Shown one piece after another: positions 8,049-15,798 of a stretch of 64,000 nt of DNA. The stretch lies in contig OY282383.1 of NCBI GenBank assembly GCA_958295855.1, positions 5,146,329 to 5,210,328 on the forward strand, given 5' to 3'. This DNA is from an uncultured Poribacteria bacterium. GTDB taxonomy: Bacteria > Poribacteria > WGA-4E > WGA-3G. The notes beneath the pieces were generated by a model. It saw only the letters and a list, made by a program, of their open reading frames with translations. It made no database searches and had not been told where the DNA came from. The position numbers were made by a program, and so were the translations under genes. Positions within the stretch are counted from its first letter, which is position 1; every line of letters begins with the position of its first letter.

Positions 8049-8855
8049 ATGGAAAATTTGAAATTAGGCGCAAATTCGGTTCTATTCGGCGGTTACGATA
8101 TGGAAACCGCTTTCAAGCACATCGCCATGGCTGGCTACGACGGCATTGAACTCTCTGCAATCGACGGGATGAGCCAGCATCTCGTTCTCGCGAACTGGCA
8201 GGAACTCGCTGACGAGATTAAACGCCTCTCGAAAGCGTACGAACTCGACCTGTTGGCGATGGAGCAACCCTCACGCGACCCGGAGAGAATGGAACTCGCA
8301 TTCCAAGCAGCGGTTGAGATTGGTATCCCGATTGTTAACTGCGGCCCCGGTGGTTCATCAGACGATGAAGCTGCATGGCCTGAGGTTATTGACTCTTTGG
8401 GCAGGCTCTCGGCACGTGCAGAACACTACGGCGTGACGCTGTGCGTCAAGGCGCACGTCGGGGCAAGCATCTATAATACGCCGACAACCCTGCGCGCGAT
8501 GGAAGCGATTACGTCGCCTGCATTCGGTGTCGACATGGATCCATCGCATATTTATCGTGCAGGCGAAAACCCCGTGGAGGCGATTGCCGCTGTTGTTTCG
8601 CGCGTGAAACATGTGCATATCCGAGACTGCAAGGGAACACAACGCGGTCCCGGTGCACCTGAATTGCAAGCGAACGGGCGCGGTGATATCGACCTTGTCG
8701 GCTATATCCGCGTGCTACATGAAAACGACTATACCGGGCCTCTCAATCTGGAGGTTATCGGTGCGGGAGAATACAGCTTAGCGCAGTGTTGCACGATTGC
8801 CGCGGAATCGCGCGGACACATGCAAGCCTGCTTGCAAGCGTGTGGTGCCCGTTAA
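8049..8855 (+). CDS. Sugar phosphate isomerase/epimerase (AP-endonuclease-2-like TIM barrel)
   Basis: 268 aa. TIM-barrel markers include GYDGIELSAIDG, IVNCGPGG, FGVDMDPSHIYRAGENP, VKHVHIRDCKG and LNLEVIGAGE; the Glu, Asp and His residues in these strands form the usual divalent-metal site. Likely isomerises or epimerises a sugar or inositol intermediate produced by the neighbouring dehydrogenase (inference from context). No signal peptide, so cytoplasmic. Confidence 0.88.
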   Translation: MENLKLGANSVLFGGYDMETAFKHIAMAGYDGIELSAIDGMSQHLVLANWQELADEIKRLSKAYELDLLAMEQPSRDPERMELAFQAAVEIGIPIVNCGPGGSSDDEAAWPEVIDSLGRLSARAEHYGVTLCVKAHVGASIYNTPTTLRAMEAITSPAFGVDMDPSHIYRAGENPVEAIAAVVSRVKHVHIRDCKGTQRGPGAPELQANGRGDIDLVGYIRVLHENDYTGPLNLEVIGAGEYSLAQCCTIAAESRGHMQACLQACGAR

Positions 8856-8922
8856 CCAAAGCAGCACGCACAATCGGAAAATTGTCCCTATCGCAAGCGG
8901 GAATGCGCCCCCGGGCTCGCTC

Positions 8923-9387
8923 CTAACGGAAACGGATTTCTGACAACGGGATACCGCTGTTAAACATCTGCACCGGCGGGAGCGATTCTTCCACTTTCGT
9001 CAACCCGCACAACCACTGCCACGTGAGCTCGCCCCTGCGCCGGTCACGATAGGACTCTACCTCTGTTACATAGGGGTGCCGGCCGGCGTGCTGGTAAGGT
9101 GGAATCTCATCGGAATCCAGTGCCCAATCTCGTTTGGGCATCGCGGTACGGAAATAGGAGAATTTAATCATCCCGCGCCGGTCGTTATTGCGTTTCGGGC
9201 CCGCTTTATGCCAGATGCCGTAACGTGTCATCGCAACGGTGCCAGTTGGCACAGTGAGGGAGAGTTGTCCCAAGATGTCGCCGTAATGCGCAATTGCTTC
9301 TCTGTCAACAAGCCGATGGTGCGACCCGGGTAGAATCATCGTGGGCCCGTCCTCAATTTTAACCGCTTTGGGGCGTGTTGCAGTGTT
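8923..9387 (-). pseudogene. 3' part of a split phytanoyl-CoA dioxygenase (PhyH) gene
   Basis: Codes for NTATRPKAVKIEDGPT, then PGSHH with the second iron-ligand His, and the family C-terminal region. The apparent ATG at 9402 lies inside the inserted TnpB element and adds five foreign codons. Removing 9388-10852 joins codon AAC (9385-9387) in frame to TAC (10853-10855) and recreates a normal-length PhyH of about 269 aa. Fe(II)/2-oxoglutarate dioxygenases of this type hydroxylate small metabolites. As it stands the gene is inactivated. Confidence 0.85.
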
Positions 9388-9452
9388 GTAAAATCTGCAC
9401 ATATCTATCTAAACCTACACAAATCTATCATTGAGAATGCCCTTGACAAAAT

Positions 9453-9489
9453 ATTGAGTCTGTGGTAGTATAATTGAGTCTGTGGTAGT
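9453..9489 (+). repeat. Direct 17-bp repeat in the element's left end
   Basis: ATTGAGTCTGTGGTAGT occurs at 9453-9469 and 9473-9489. A TTGACA at 9443 and TATAAT at 9469 flank the first copy with a 20-nt spacer, so promoter activity is possible but not ideal. Confidence 0.6.
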
Positions 9490-9512
9490 CTAGTTGTCTC
9501 GTGTCGGGCGGG

Positions 9513-9562
9513 GGTTGAAGCGCCAACATCTCCGTTGGTTGCCCTGCCCACCTACTTCAACC
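9513..9562 (+). promoter_or_regulatory. Left-end stem-loop structure of the element
   Basis: GGTTGAAG (9513-9520) pairs with CTTCAACC (9555-9562), enclosing CCAAC/GTTGG (9523-9527 with 9534-9538). Subterminal hairpins of this kind are where TnpA binds in IS200/IS605 elements; it could also be in the tnpB leader. Confidence 0.5.
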
Positions 9563-9600
9563 GGTTTGATACGATACACGATTCCACAAGAGGTGAGGCT

Positions 9601-10689
9601 ATGGCTCTGCGAACGCAGAAGATTCAACTCAACCCGAACAACAAACAGTCGACGCTGCTGGCACAGCACTGCGGTTATGCCCGTGTTGCCTACAACGCCG
9701 CGCTGTCCTCATTCAAGAGCGGATTAGATGATGGCAATTGGAAGACACTCTATGACATCAAAAAGGAATTCAATGCCAAAAAGCGTGAAGTCTTTCCTTG
9801 GTGCGATGCGATGAGTCAGAATGCTAGCAAGAACGCCATTCACAATTTCAACGATGCCGTGAAACGCTGGCGGAGTGGACAGAATAGATTTCCTAAGCCG
9901 AAGAACCGAAGTGGTAGACAGAGTTACCAAGCGGATAACGGCAAAGGTTCAGTAAGGGTTCACAAAAAGCGTGTCTGGCTACCAAAGGTAGGTTGGGCGA
10001 GAATGCGTGAGGAGTTACGTTGGACAGGTGAGATTGGTAGAGTCGTCGTCTCTCGAAAAGATGATAAGTGGTTCGTATCTATTTTGGTTCGCACTGATGA
10101 GGAGAACACGATGGTGCAGATGTCACTGATTGATGACAAGCCCGCGGTAGGCGTAGACGTGGGTATCAATACGTTGGCAACGTGTAGTGATGGCACGACG
10201 TATGAGAACCCACGCCCTCTGAAACGTTATCTGCGACAGCTGAGGCGTGCTGGCAGAGGCTTGTCCCGCAAGGTATATCTGTCCAGCAACTGGCATAAGG
10301 CACGGAAACGGCTTGCACATGTGCATTACCGCATCTCCTGCATCAGAGAGGATAGTCATCATAAGGCAAGCACCAGCATCGTTCGGAAGGCTTCAGCGAT
10401 TGGTATAGAGACGTTGAACGTATCAGGCTTGCTGAAAAATCGGAAGCTGGCAAAAGCGTTGTCGGATAGCGCGCTGTCTAAATTCTTGACGATGCTGAAG
10501 TATAAAGCCGTGCGGCGTGGTATCCCGATAACGGAAGCATCAATGTTCTTTGCCAGCAGTAAGACGTGTAGTCGTTGTGGACACAAAAAAGCGGAGTTAA
10601 ATCTCAGTGAACGCACCTATCATTGCACCGAGTGTGGTTTTGAATGCGACCGCGACATCAACGCCGCGGTCAATTTGTGTCCTGTCTAA
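9601..10689 (+). CDS. tnpB: TnpB RNA-guided nuclease
   Basis: 362 aa from the ATG preceded by AGAGGTGAGG (the upstream in-frame extension is not needed). RuvC residues are all present: D186 in VGVDVGINTLA, E270 in IGIETLNVSGL and D352 in DRDINAAVNL. The zinc ribbon is CSRCG...CTECG. TnpB uses an RNA made from the right end of its element to cut target DNA next to a short adjacent motif. With intact catalytic residues it should be active. No transposase partner lies nearby. Confidence 0.93.
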   Translation: MALRTQKIQLNPNNKQSTLLAQHCGYARVAYNAALSSFKSGLDDGNWKTLYDIKKEFNAKKREVFPWCDAMSQNASKNAIHNFNDAVKRWRSGQNRFPKPKNRSGRQSYQADNGKGSVRVHKKRVWLPKVGWARMREELRWTGEIGRVVVSRKDDKWFVSILVRTDEENTMVQMSLIDDKPAVGVDVGINTLATCSDGTTYENPRPLKRYLRQLRRAGRGLSRKVYLSSNWHKARKRLAHVHYRISCIREDSHHKASTSIVRKASAIGIETLNVSGLLKNRKLAKALSDSALSKFLTMLKYKAVRRGIPITEASMFFASSKTCSRCGHKKAELNLSERTYHCTECGFECDRDINAAVNLCPV

Positions 10690-10852
10690 CAACCTTGTCG
10701 CGGACAGCTTAGCCGAGACGTAAAACGCCTCTGGAGTTCGTGTAAGCCCTACGCTGGTAGGCAGTGAATGTTGAATGAGGAAGTGTGGTCACTGACGGTC
10801 GCCTGACAGATTTGAGCAGGTTTTACCAGAAATGTATAAATCCCACAGAGCG
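10690..10852 (+). ncRNA. Right end, probable omega-RNA scaffold
   Basis: Region between the tnpB stop and the element boundary; in the family the guide-RNA scaffold ends exactly at this boundary and often begins inside the tnpB 3' end. The sequence contains pairing segments such as GTGGTCACTGAC. The guide would then be the flank starting GTAGTAGTAGCACTGG at 10853. Inferred from family knowledge and position, not from a covariance match. Confidence 0.45.
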
Positions 10853-11197
10853 GTAGTAGTAGCACTGGAGGTGCGTGATGCCGTACCCGTATTCGGTTAT
10901 CCCATCGGAGTGCCATGTTTGCCCGCGGTGTGCTGCTTCAAAAAGGTGATGGTGCGCGCTAGTTGGCACGAGGAAATTCGCGCCTAACAGCGAACGTGCA
11001 ACGCCTGCAACTTCAGGGTGAAGTAACACTTCCCGGCGAAATTCATCCGTGAGCACAAAATCACTCAGGTGTCCGCCCTGTACGGATTCGCACTCCCGAT
11101 TGAAATCGGCATCAATGATGTTCTCTAACGTAATATAACCGTTGTGGATAAATTGCATGACTTGTTTGTCATTTAGCGTTGGTTCAACATGAATCAT
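10853..11197 (-). pseudogene. 5' part of the split PhyH gene
   Basis: Codes for 115 residues starting MIHVEPTLNDKQV and containing the HxD iron motif in WHSDG, then HLQCYYY at the insertion point. Beyond it, translation would run 9 foreign codons into the element and stop at 10823. AAAGGAAG precedes the ATG. The small upstream gene ends 12 bp before it, so both were one transcript. Confidence 0.85.
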
Positions 11198-11209
11198 TTG
11201 TGTCTTCCT

Positions 11210-11569
11210 TTACACAATTTTCTCTAAAATAAACTCAAAACCGAGATAGGCGTTGTCAACATCCGAAAAATTATAGAGCTCAGGGCGTGGAAATTGCACA
11301 ATCCGCCAGCCATCGCGAACCGCTGCAAGCACCGAGGCGTAAGGTGCATCTTGCGATGGCAGTACCGGTTCATCTGGTGCTGTTGCGTCATACAATGCCC
11401 AGCCGCCAAGCGGCGAACGCAGGTGCGTTGATTTGGCATAGAGATAGAGAATCAGTTGCTGTTCCGAATTCAACACTGCAGTTATACCACGCAAATCTGC
11501 CGCTGTCAATTCGCCTGCACTGAGTTTTTCCACACAATTGTCAAGCCATTCTTTTATCGCTGATTTCAC
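11210..11569 (-). CDS. Hypothetical protein upstream of PhyH
   Basis: 119 aa from GTG, chosen because GAAGGGAG lies 8 nt upstream; the TTG six codons earlier overlaps that site. Contains ITAVLNSEQQLILYLYAKST and a C-terminal NAYLGFEFILEKIV. No signal peptide or membrane segment. Family not recognised; position suggests a partner of the PhyH enzyme. Confidence 0.65.
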   Translation of the reverse strand: MKSAIKEWLDNCVEKLSAGELTAADLRGITAVLNSEQQLILYLYAKSTHLRSPLGGWALYDATAPDEPVLPSQDAPYASVLAAVRDGWRIVQFPRPELYNFSDVDNAYLGFEFILEKIV

Positions 11570-11587
11570 GCAATGTTCTCCCTTCAA

Positions 11588-11897
11588 TTAAATGTTAACA
11601 TTATAGCATGAAAAGAAAAAATATAGTATGATAGTTGAGGCGTTGATACAACTTTACGCAGACGCGAAAATCGGATGGATATTTCGCGGGGATTGTGGTA
11701 AAATTATTAAAATCAAAACGTGAAATTCTAACCCTTAGTCTCCACAGTTGTGTTCAATAGACTCACACGCCATATTGGACAAAGAAAGTCTTTGGACATC
11801 AACGGGTAAGGGCGTGGTGAGCAGAAAAATGTCTGATTCACCTGAACGCGACAGGGTGGCATAAACGCATACCGGAAAACATTAACGGAAAGGATTT
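11588..11897. other. Gene-free stretch
   Basis: About 310 bp between divergent genes. A minus-strand TATAAT at 11602-11607 could serve the 11569 gene. No convincing hairpin, repeat or small gene seen. Confidence 0.4.
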
Positions 11898-12740
11898 ATG
11901 ATGAGATTGGAAGGAAAAGTTGTGATTGTCGCAGGGGCTGCTTGGGGCGGTATTGGGGCAGCAACCGCCTATAGGTTTGCTAGTGAAGGTGCGAAGGTGG
12001 TTGTCAACACGCGCCGCCGAGAAGAAAAACTGGCTGAGACTGTAAACCGCATCCAAGATGCCGGTGGACAAGCAGTCGCAGTTATGGGCGATGTCGCCGA
12101 TGAAACAACTTGGCAGACGCTTGTCAAAACCGCGCTGGCAAACTATGGCAAAATAACAACCCTTGTTCATAACGCTGCGCACTCCTATACCAAAAAAGCG
12201 ATTGAATTTACGCATGAAGAATGGAATGAAAGCCTTGGGGTAACGCTCGGCGGCCCGTGGCTGGGTGCAAAGTATTGCATCCCTGAAATGATTCGGAACG
12301 GTGGCGGGACCTTAGTTTTCATCTCTACCGTCAACGCCACGATTACGAATCCGGGGTTCGGACTTTATGGCGCAGGAAAAGGCGGCTTGAATGCCTTGAC
12401 GCGGAGCATTGCGCTTGATTATGGGAGGGAAGGCATCCGCGCAAACGCTATCGCCCCCGGCCAAATTGTAGGCGAACGTGGTGAAGCCTCGCTCGCTGAG
12501 GATACACTGGAAGAACAAGCCTCGCGCGACTGCTATCCGATCGGACGCTACGGAAAACCCGAAGATATTGCCAACGCCGCACTCTTCTTGGCATCCGATG
12601 AGGCAGATTTCGTTACCGGCATCGTGTTGACAGCCGACGGCGGATTAACGCTTCAATCGCCAGAAGCACTCGTGCGCCCTTCCTTCCGCCTCCGCTGGAG
12701 AAATGACATTCTGGTACCACAACCGAAACAGAATTCATAG
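11898..12740 (+). CDS. Short-chain dehydrogenase/reductase (SDR)
   Basis: 280 aa. Cofactor loop AGAAWGGIGAATA, NAAH after beta-4, catalytic Ser in VFISTVNA and YxxxK in LYGAGKGGLNAL; C-terminal DFVTGIVLTADGGL is typical of classical SDRs. Reduces or oxidises a small hydroxyl/keto substrate with NAD(P). ATGATG follows GGAAAGGATTT. The SRAP gene starts 12 bp downstream, so they may be co-transcribed, though functionally unrelated. Confidence 0.9.
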   Translation: MMRLEGKVVIVAGAAWGGIGAATAYRFASEGAKVVVNTRRREEKLAETVNRIQDAGGQAVAVMGDVADETTWQTLVKTALANYGKITTLVHNAAHSYTKKAIEFTHEEWNESLGVTLGGPWLGAKYCIPEMIRNGGGTLVFISTVNATITNPGFGLYGAGKGGLNALTRSIALDYGREGIRANAIAPGQIVGERGEASLAEDTLEEQASRDCYPIGRYGKPEDIANAALFLASDEADFVTGIVLTADGGLTLQSPEALVRPSFRLRWRNDILVPQPKQNS

Positions 12741-12752
12741 AAGGAGATAGCC

Positions 12753-13421
12753 ATGTGTGGACGATTTACTCTTGCAAGCGACACCGAAACGTTGACACAA
12801 ACCTTCCTCGACTTTGAGATGCCGGTGGACATGGCACCGCGCTACAATATCTCACCGACGCAGGATGTAACTGTGATTCCCAACACTGAGAATAAGGTCG
12901 AATTCTTTCACTGGGGACTGATTCCCTTTTGGGCAAAAGACCCGAGAATTGGGAACCGTATGATTAACGCACGCTCGGAAACCCTTGCAGAAAAGCCCTC
13001 CTTCCGCACTGCTTATCAACGCAGACGGTGCCTCATCTTGGCGGACGGCTACTACGAATGGCAAAACATCCCCGGTGACAGACTCAAACAACCGGTGTAC
13101 ATTCGTCTCAAATCACAAAAGCCGTTCGCGCTTGCAGGATTATGGGAAGTGTGGCAGGCTGATGGGATGGATGAACCGCTCCGTTCCTGCACTATCATCA
13201 CGTGCGAACCTAACGCGCTGTTGGAGACAATTCACCACCGGATGCCCGTGATTCTGTCACCAGATAACTATGCACAGTGGCTATCCCCGAATGAACAAAC
13301 TGCGGCGGCACTTCAACCGCTCCTCATCCCCTATTCGGACGAAGAGATGGAGGCATATCCGGTGTCGCGATTTGTCAATCGCCCCGCGAATAATTCGCCG
13401 GAGTGCATCGCTCCCATATAG
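12753..13421 (+). CDS. SOS-response-associated SRAP protein (HMCES/YedK-type)
   Basis: 222 aa, ATG after GAAGGAGATAGCC. Catalytic Cys2 in MCGRFT crosslinks to abasic sites in single-stranded DNA; also present are RYNISPTQ, NRMINARSET, LADGYYEW and HHRMPVIL with the conserved Asn, Glu and His. Full length for the family. Acts in cytoplasmic DNA damage tolerance. Confidence 0.93.
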   Translation: MCGRFTLASDTETLTQTFLDFEMPVDMAPRYNISPTQDVTVIPNTENKVEFFHWGLIPFWAKDPRIGNRMINARSETLAEKPSFRTAYQRRRCLILADGYYEWQNIPGDRLKQPVYIRLKSQKPFALAGLWEVWQADGMDEPLRSCTIITCEPNALLETIHHRMPVILSPDNYAQWLSPNEQTAAALQPLLIPYSDEEMEAYPVSRFVNRPANNSPECIAPI

Positions 13422-13567
13422 ACTGCGTAGGATTTGCACAATAAAGGTTAACGACGGTGAAATAGATAGCCGTGCTTGTGCCGGTTCGCTGATAGGCGGC
13501 TTCACAAATTAGGACTGAACATGCTGTATATGCCCCTTCAGGGCGTTCTGTTTATAGGAAAGGAATT

Positions 13568-14551
13568 ATGTCAAAACCAAGCAAAGATCAGATGCTTTTG
13601 ATGTATCGCAAAATGGTAGAAATTCGCCAGTTTGAAGAAGCCGCTGGAACGCTTTATCAGAGCGGCCAACTGCCTGGCTTCCTCCACCTCTACATTGGGG
13701 AAGAAGCCACAGCAGTAGGCGTTTGCGTGCATCTCGAAAATGACGATTATATTACCAGCACGCATCGCGGCCACGGCCATCTCATCGCGAAGGGGGGCAA
13801 ACGCTCCCGCATGATGGCAGAGTTGTTCGCGCGCACGACCGGCTATTGTAAAGGCAAGGGCGGTTCGATGCACATTGCCGACAAAGAGACCGGGATTTTG
13901 GGTGCCAACGGTGTTGTTGGTGCAGGCATCCCGCTTGCTGCCGGTGCAGCACTTTCTGCCAAACTCCGTGGTACGAAGCAGGTGGCGGTGTCCTTCTTTG
14001 GTGATGGCGCGACGAACCAAGGTGTATTCCACGAAACCCTTAATCTCGCCGCCGTGTGGGAACTGCCAGTCATTTTTATCTGTGAAAACAACCGATTCGG
14101 CATGGGCACACCGCAACGGGAGCATCAGCGAGTAGAGGATATTGCCGTGCGTGCACCAGCCTACGATATGCCGGGTGTCACCGTTGATGGCAACGATGTA
14201 CTCAAGGTTTACGCTGAGGCAGCTCAAGCCGTTCAGCGCGCCCGCGACGGCGGCGGCCCGACGCTTCTCAATTGCGATACCTATAGATTCCGAGGGCATC
14301 ACATCGGAGATCCGGGGACCTCCTACCGCGACCGCGAAGAGGTGCAGCAGCAAGAACAGCAACGCGACCCCATCCGAAGACTCGCCCAAGTCCTCATAGA
14401 AGAGGAGGGCGTTAGCGAAGAGGTGCTCTCGGCACTTGAGACAGAACTTTCAAAAGAGCTTGACGACGCACTAGAGTTTGCCAAGAGTAGCCCTGAACCG
14501 CTTCCCGAAGATGCGCTGAATGACCTTTATGCTGGCTCTATTCAGCCGTGA
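13568..14551 (+). CDS. Thiamine-diphosphate dehydrogenase E1 component, alpha subunit
   Basis: 327 aa, ATG after AAAGGAATT. TPP motif GDGATNQGVFHETLNLAAVW...CENN, the substrate region STHRGHGHLIAKG and the phosphorylation-loop-like RFRGHHIGDPG identify the pyruvate/acetoin dehydrogenase alpha family. It normally needs a beta subunit (transketolase-like) encoded next door, but the downstream gene is a nucleotidyltransferase fusion. The partner must be elsewhere or the enzyme acts differently. Confidence 0.9.
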   Translation: MSKPSKDQMLLMYRKMVEIRQFEEAAGTLYQSGQLPGFLHLYIGEEATAVGVCVHLENDDYITSTHRGHGHLIAKGGKRSRMMAELFARTTGYCKGKGGSMHIADKETGILGANGVVGAGIPLAAGAALSAKLRGTKQVAVSFFGDGATNQGVFHETLNLAAVWELPVIFICENNRFGMGTPQREHQRVEDIAVRAPAYDMPGVTVDGNDVLKVYAEAAQAVQRARDGGGPTLLNCDTYRFRGHHIGDPGTSYRDREEVQQQEQQRDPIRRLAQVLIEEEGVSEEVLSALETELSKELDDALEFAKSSPEPLPEDALNDLYAGSIQP

Positions 14552-14651
14552 GTGGCAGGTTTCCGGTAAACGTAGGCGAGGTTTTCAACCAACGTCGAGG
14601 GACATTTGCAGATACTCGGTGCAAACGGATAGATAACAGGCGGTTTTAAGC

Positions 14652-15608
14652 ATGCATAGCGTAACTACGACGAGAGGGATGTCTCCATCCGAGCTCGCGA
14701 AATGCAGAGAAAACCTCAAACGCCACTGGGAGAACCGGCGGGTTGACGAGGGATTGCTTCTCCGCGCCTGGGAAGCGGCGCATCGCGTTGCCGCCGTCCT
14801 CTATCAAGATTTTGGTGCGACAAAAGTTGCAGTATTCGGTTCTCTCGCGGAACGGGAGTGGTTCACCAAAAACTCGGATATTGATATCATTGTGTGGGGT
14901 ATCTCATATAACAAATGCCTGGACGCGCTTTGGGAGACAGACGGTTTGAGCTCTGAATTTAAAATCGACATTATCGATTTTGAAACGTCCAGCGGGCTAT
15001 TTCGCAAGCGGGTTCTGAGTCAAGCCATTCCTATTGATAGCGGGGAAATGGACGTTCTCAAATTGATGGACGAAAGAGTCCCCCCAGCATCCACGGAAAC
15101 CGGAGAAATTTACGAGATGAATCGAAACAAACTCATTCAACGCATCTCCGATGAACGCACAAAAATAGAACGAACTGTCCAAGGCATCGCGAACGCATTA
15201 CAAGATATTGAGGGAGGGCCGCCCGGCTATAGGAAGTACATAGAAAGGACAATTGCCGCAGATCTCGCCGAAGTCTATCGCGGTATTGAGAAGATTTTTG
15301 AGCGGATTGCCCGTGAGGTGGACATGCACATGCCGAGTGGCGGTGAGTGGCATAACGCCCTTCTTGCGCAAATGGCTGAACGCCGCGAAGAACGGCCCCC
15401 TGTGATTTCTCAAAGGAGCGCCCGGAGATTAAAACGGCTTTTAAAGTTCCGCCACCGTGTCAATAACATCTATCGATACGAATTGATTTACGAAAAAGCG
15501 GAGAAGCATGCAAAACGGGTGGGCAAGCTATTTGCAAACGTTTCTGAAGAGCTAGATATATTCACCGATTCTCTCACGCAGCAGGAAACAGAAACTATCG
15601 GCGAATAG
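14652..15608 (+). CDS. Nucleotidyltransferase-HEPN-like fusion, solitary copy
   Basis: 318 aa. Residues 1-135: minimal nucleotidyltransferase domain with G63-S64, D76 and D78 in NSDIDIIVWG and D106 in FKIDIIDFE, the three-carboxylate metal site. Residues ~155-318: helical HEPN-like domain with FRHRVNNIYRYEL. In two-gene MntA/HepT systems the transferase adenylylates and silences the HEPN RNase; here both are one chain. The HEPN R-x4-H position is Asn rather than His. It is a diverged relative of the array at 25.5-32.4 kb but lacks that array's upstream module. Confidence 0.8.
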   Translation: MHSVTTTRGMSPSELAKCRENLKRHWENRRVDEGLLLRAWEAAHRVAAVLYQDFGATKVAVFGSLAEREWFTKNSDIDIIVWGISYNKCLDALWETDGLSSEFKIDIIDFETSSGLFRKRVLSQAIPIDSGEMDVLKLMDERVPPASTETGEIYEMNRNKLIQRISDERTKIERTVQGIANALQDIEGGPPGYRKYIERTIAADLAEVYRGIEKIFERIAREVDMHMPSGGEWHNALLAQMAERREERPPVISQRSARRLKRLLKFRHRVNNIYRYELIYEKAEKHAKRVGKLFANVSEELDIFTDSLTQQETETIGE

Positions 15609-15798
15609 GTACGCCCTATGGGCGAACCTCCCCACCAGAGCCATTCCGTTTTCGGTTTCCTGTTCGTTCGCTCGGAGAAGTCGCGATTTGGAGAACGCGC
15701 CTACAGGGAAACCATTGCTAGCTCTAAACATTGTTCCCACGGGAGAACTGAATGCCTCTGCCTCCCTACAAACAACTCTTGCAAATGGACACGAGCGA

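Larger units (their letters stand above)
9388..10852 (+). mobile_element. IS200/IS605-type element carrying only tnpB, inserted in PhyH
   Basis: Boundaries come from restoring the interrupted PhyH reading frame; GTA at both junctions leaves about 3 nt uncertainty. There is no target duplication, as expected for peel-and-paste IS200/IS605 elements. The ends share an imperfect inverted match (GTAAAATCTGC at the left, GCAGGTTTTAC near the right). Left flank ends GCAGTGTT. There is no tnpA, so movement would need a Y1 transposase in trans. Length about 1465 bp. Confidence 0.85.

Noticed and set aside
9443..9474. TTGACA/TATAAT pair in the TnpB element
   Set aside because: Spacer of 20 nt is too long to call a promoter with confidence.
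13571..14389. 272-codon minus-strand frame opposite the E1-alpha gene
   Set aside because: Shadow of a highly conserved plus-strand enzyme; no start signal or recognisable domain.
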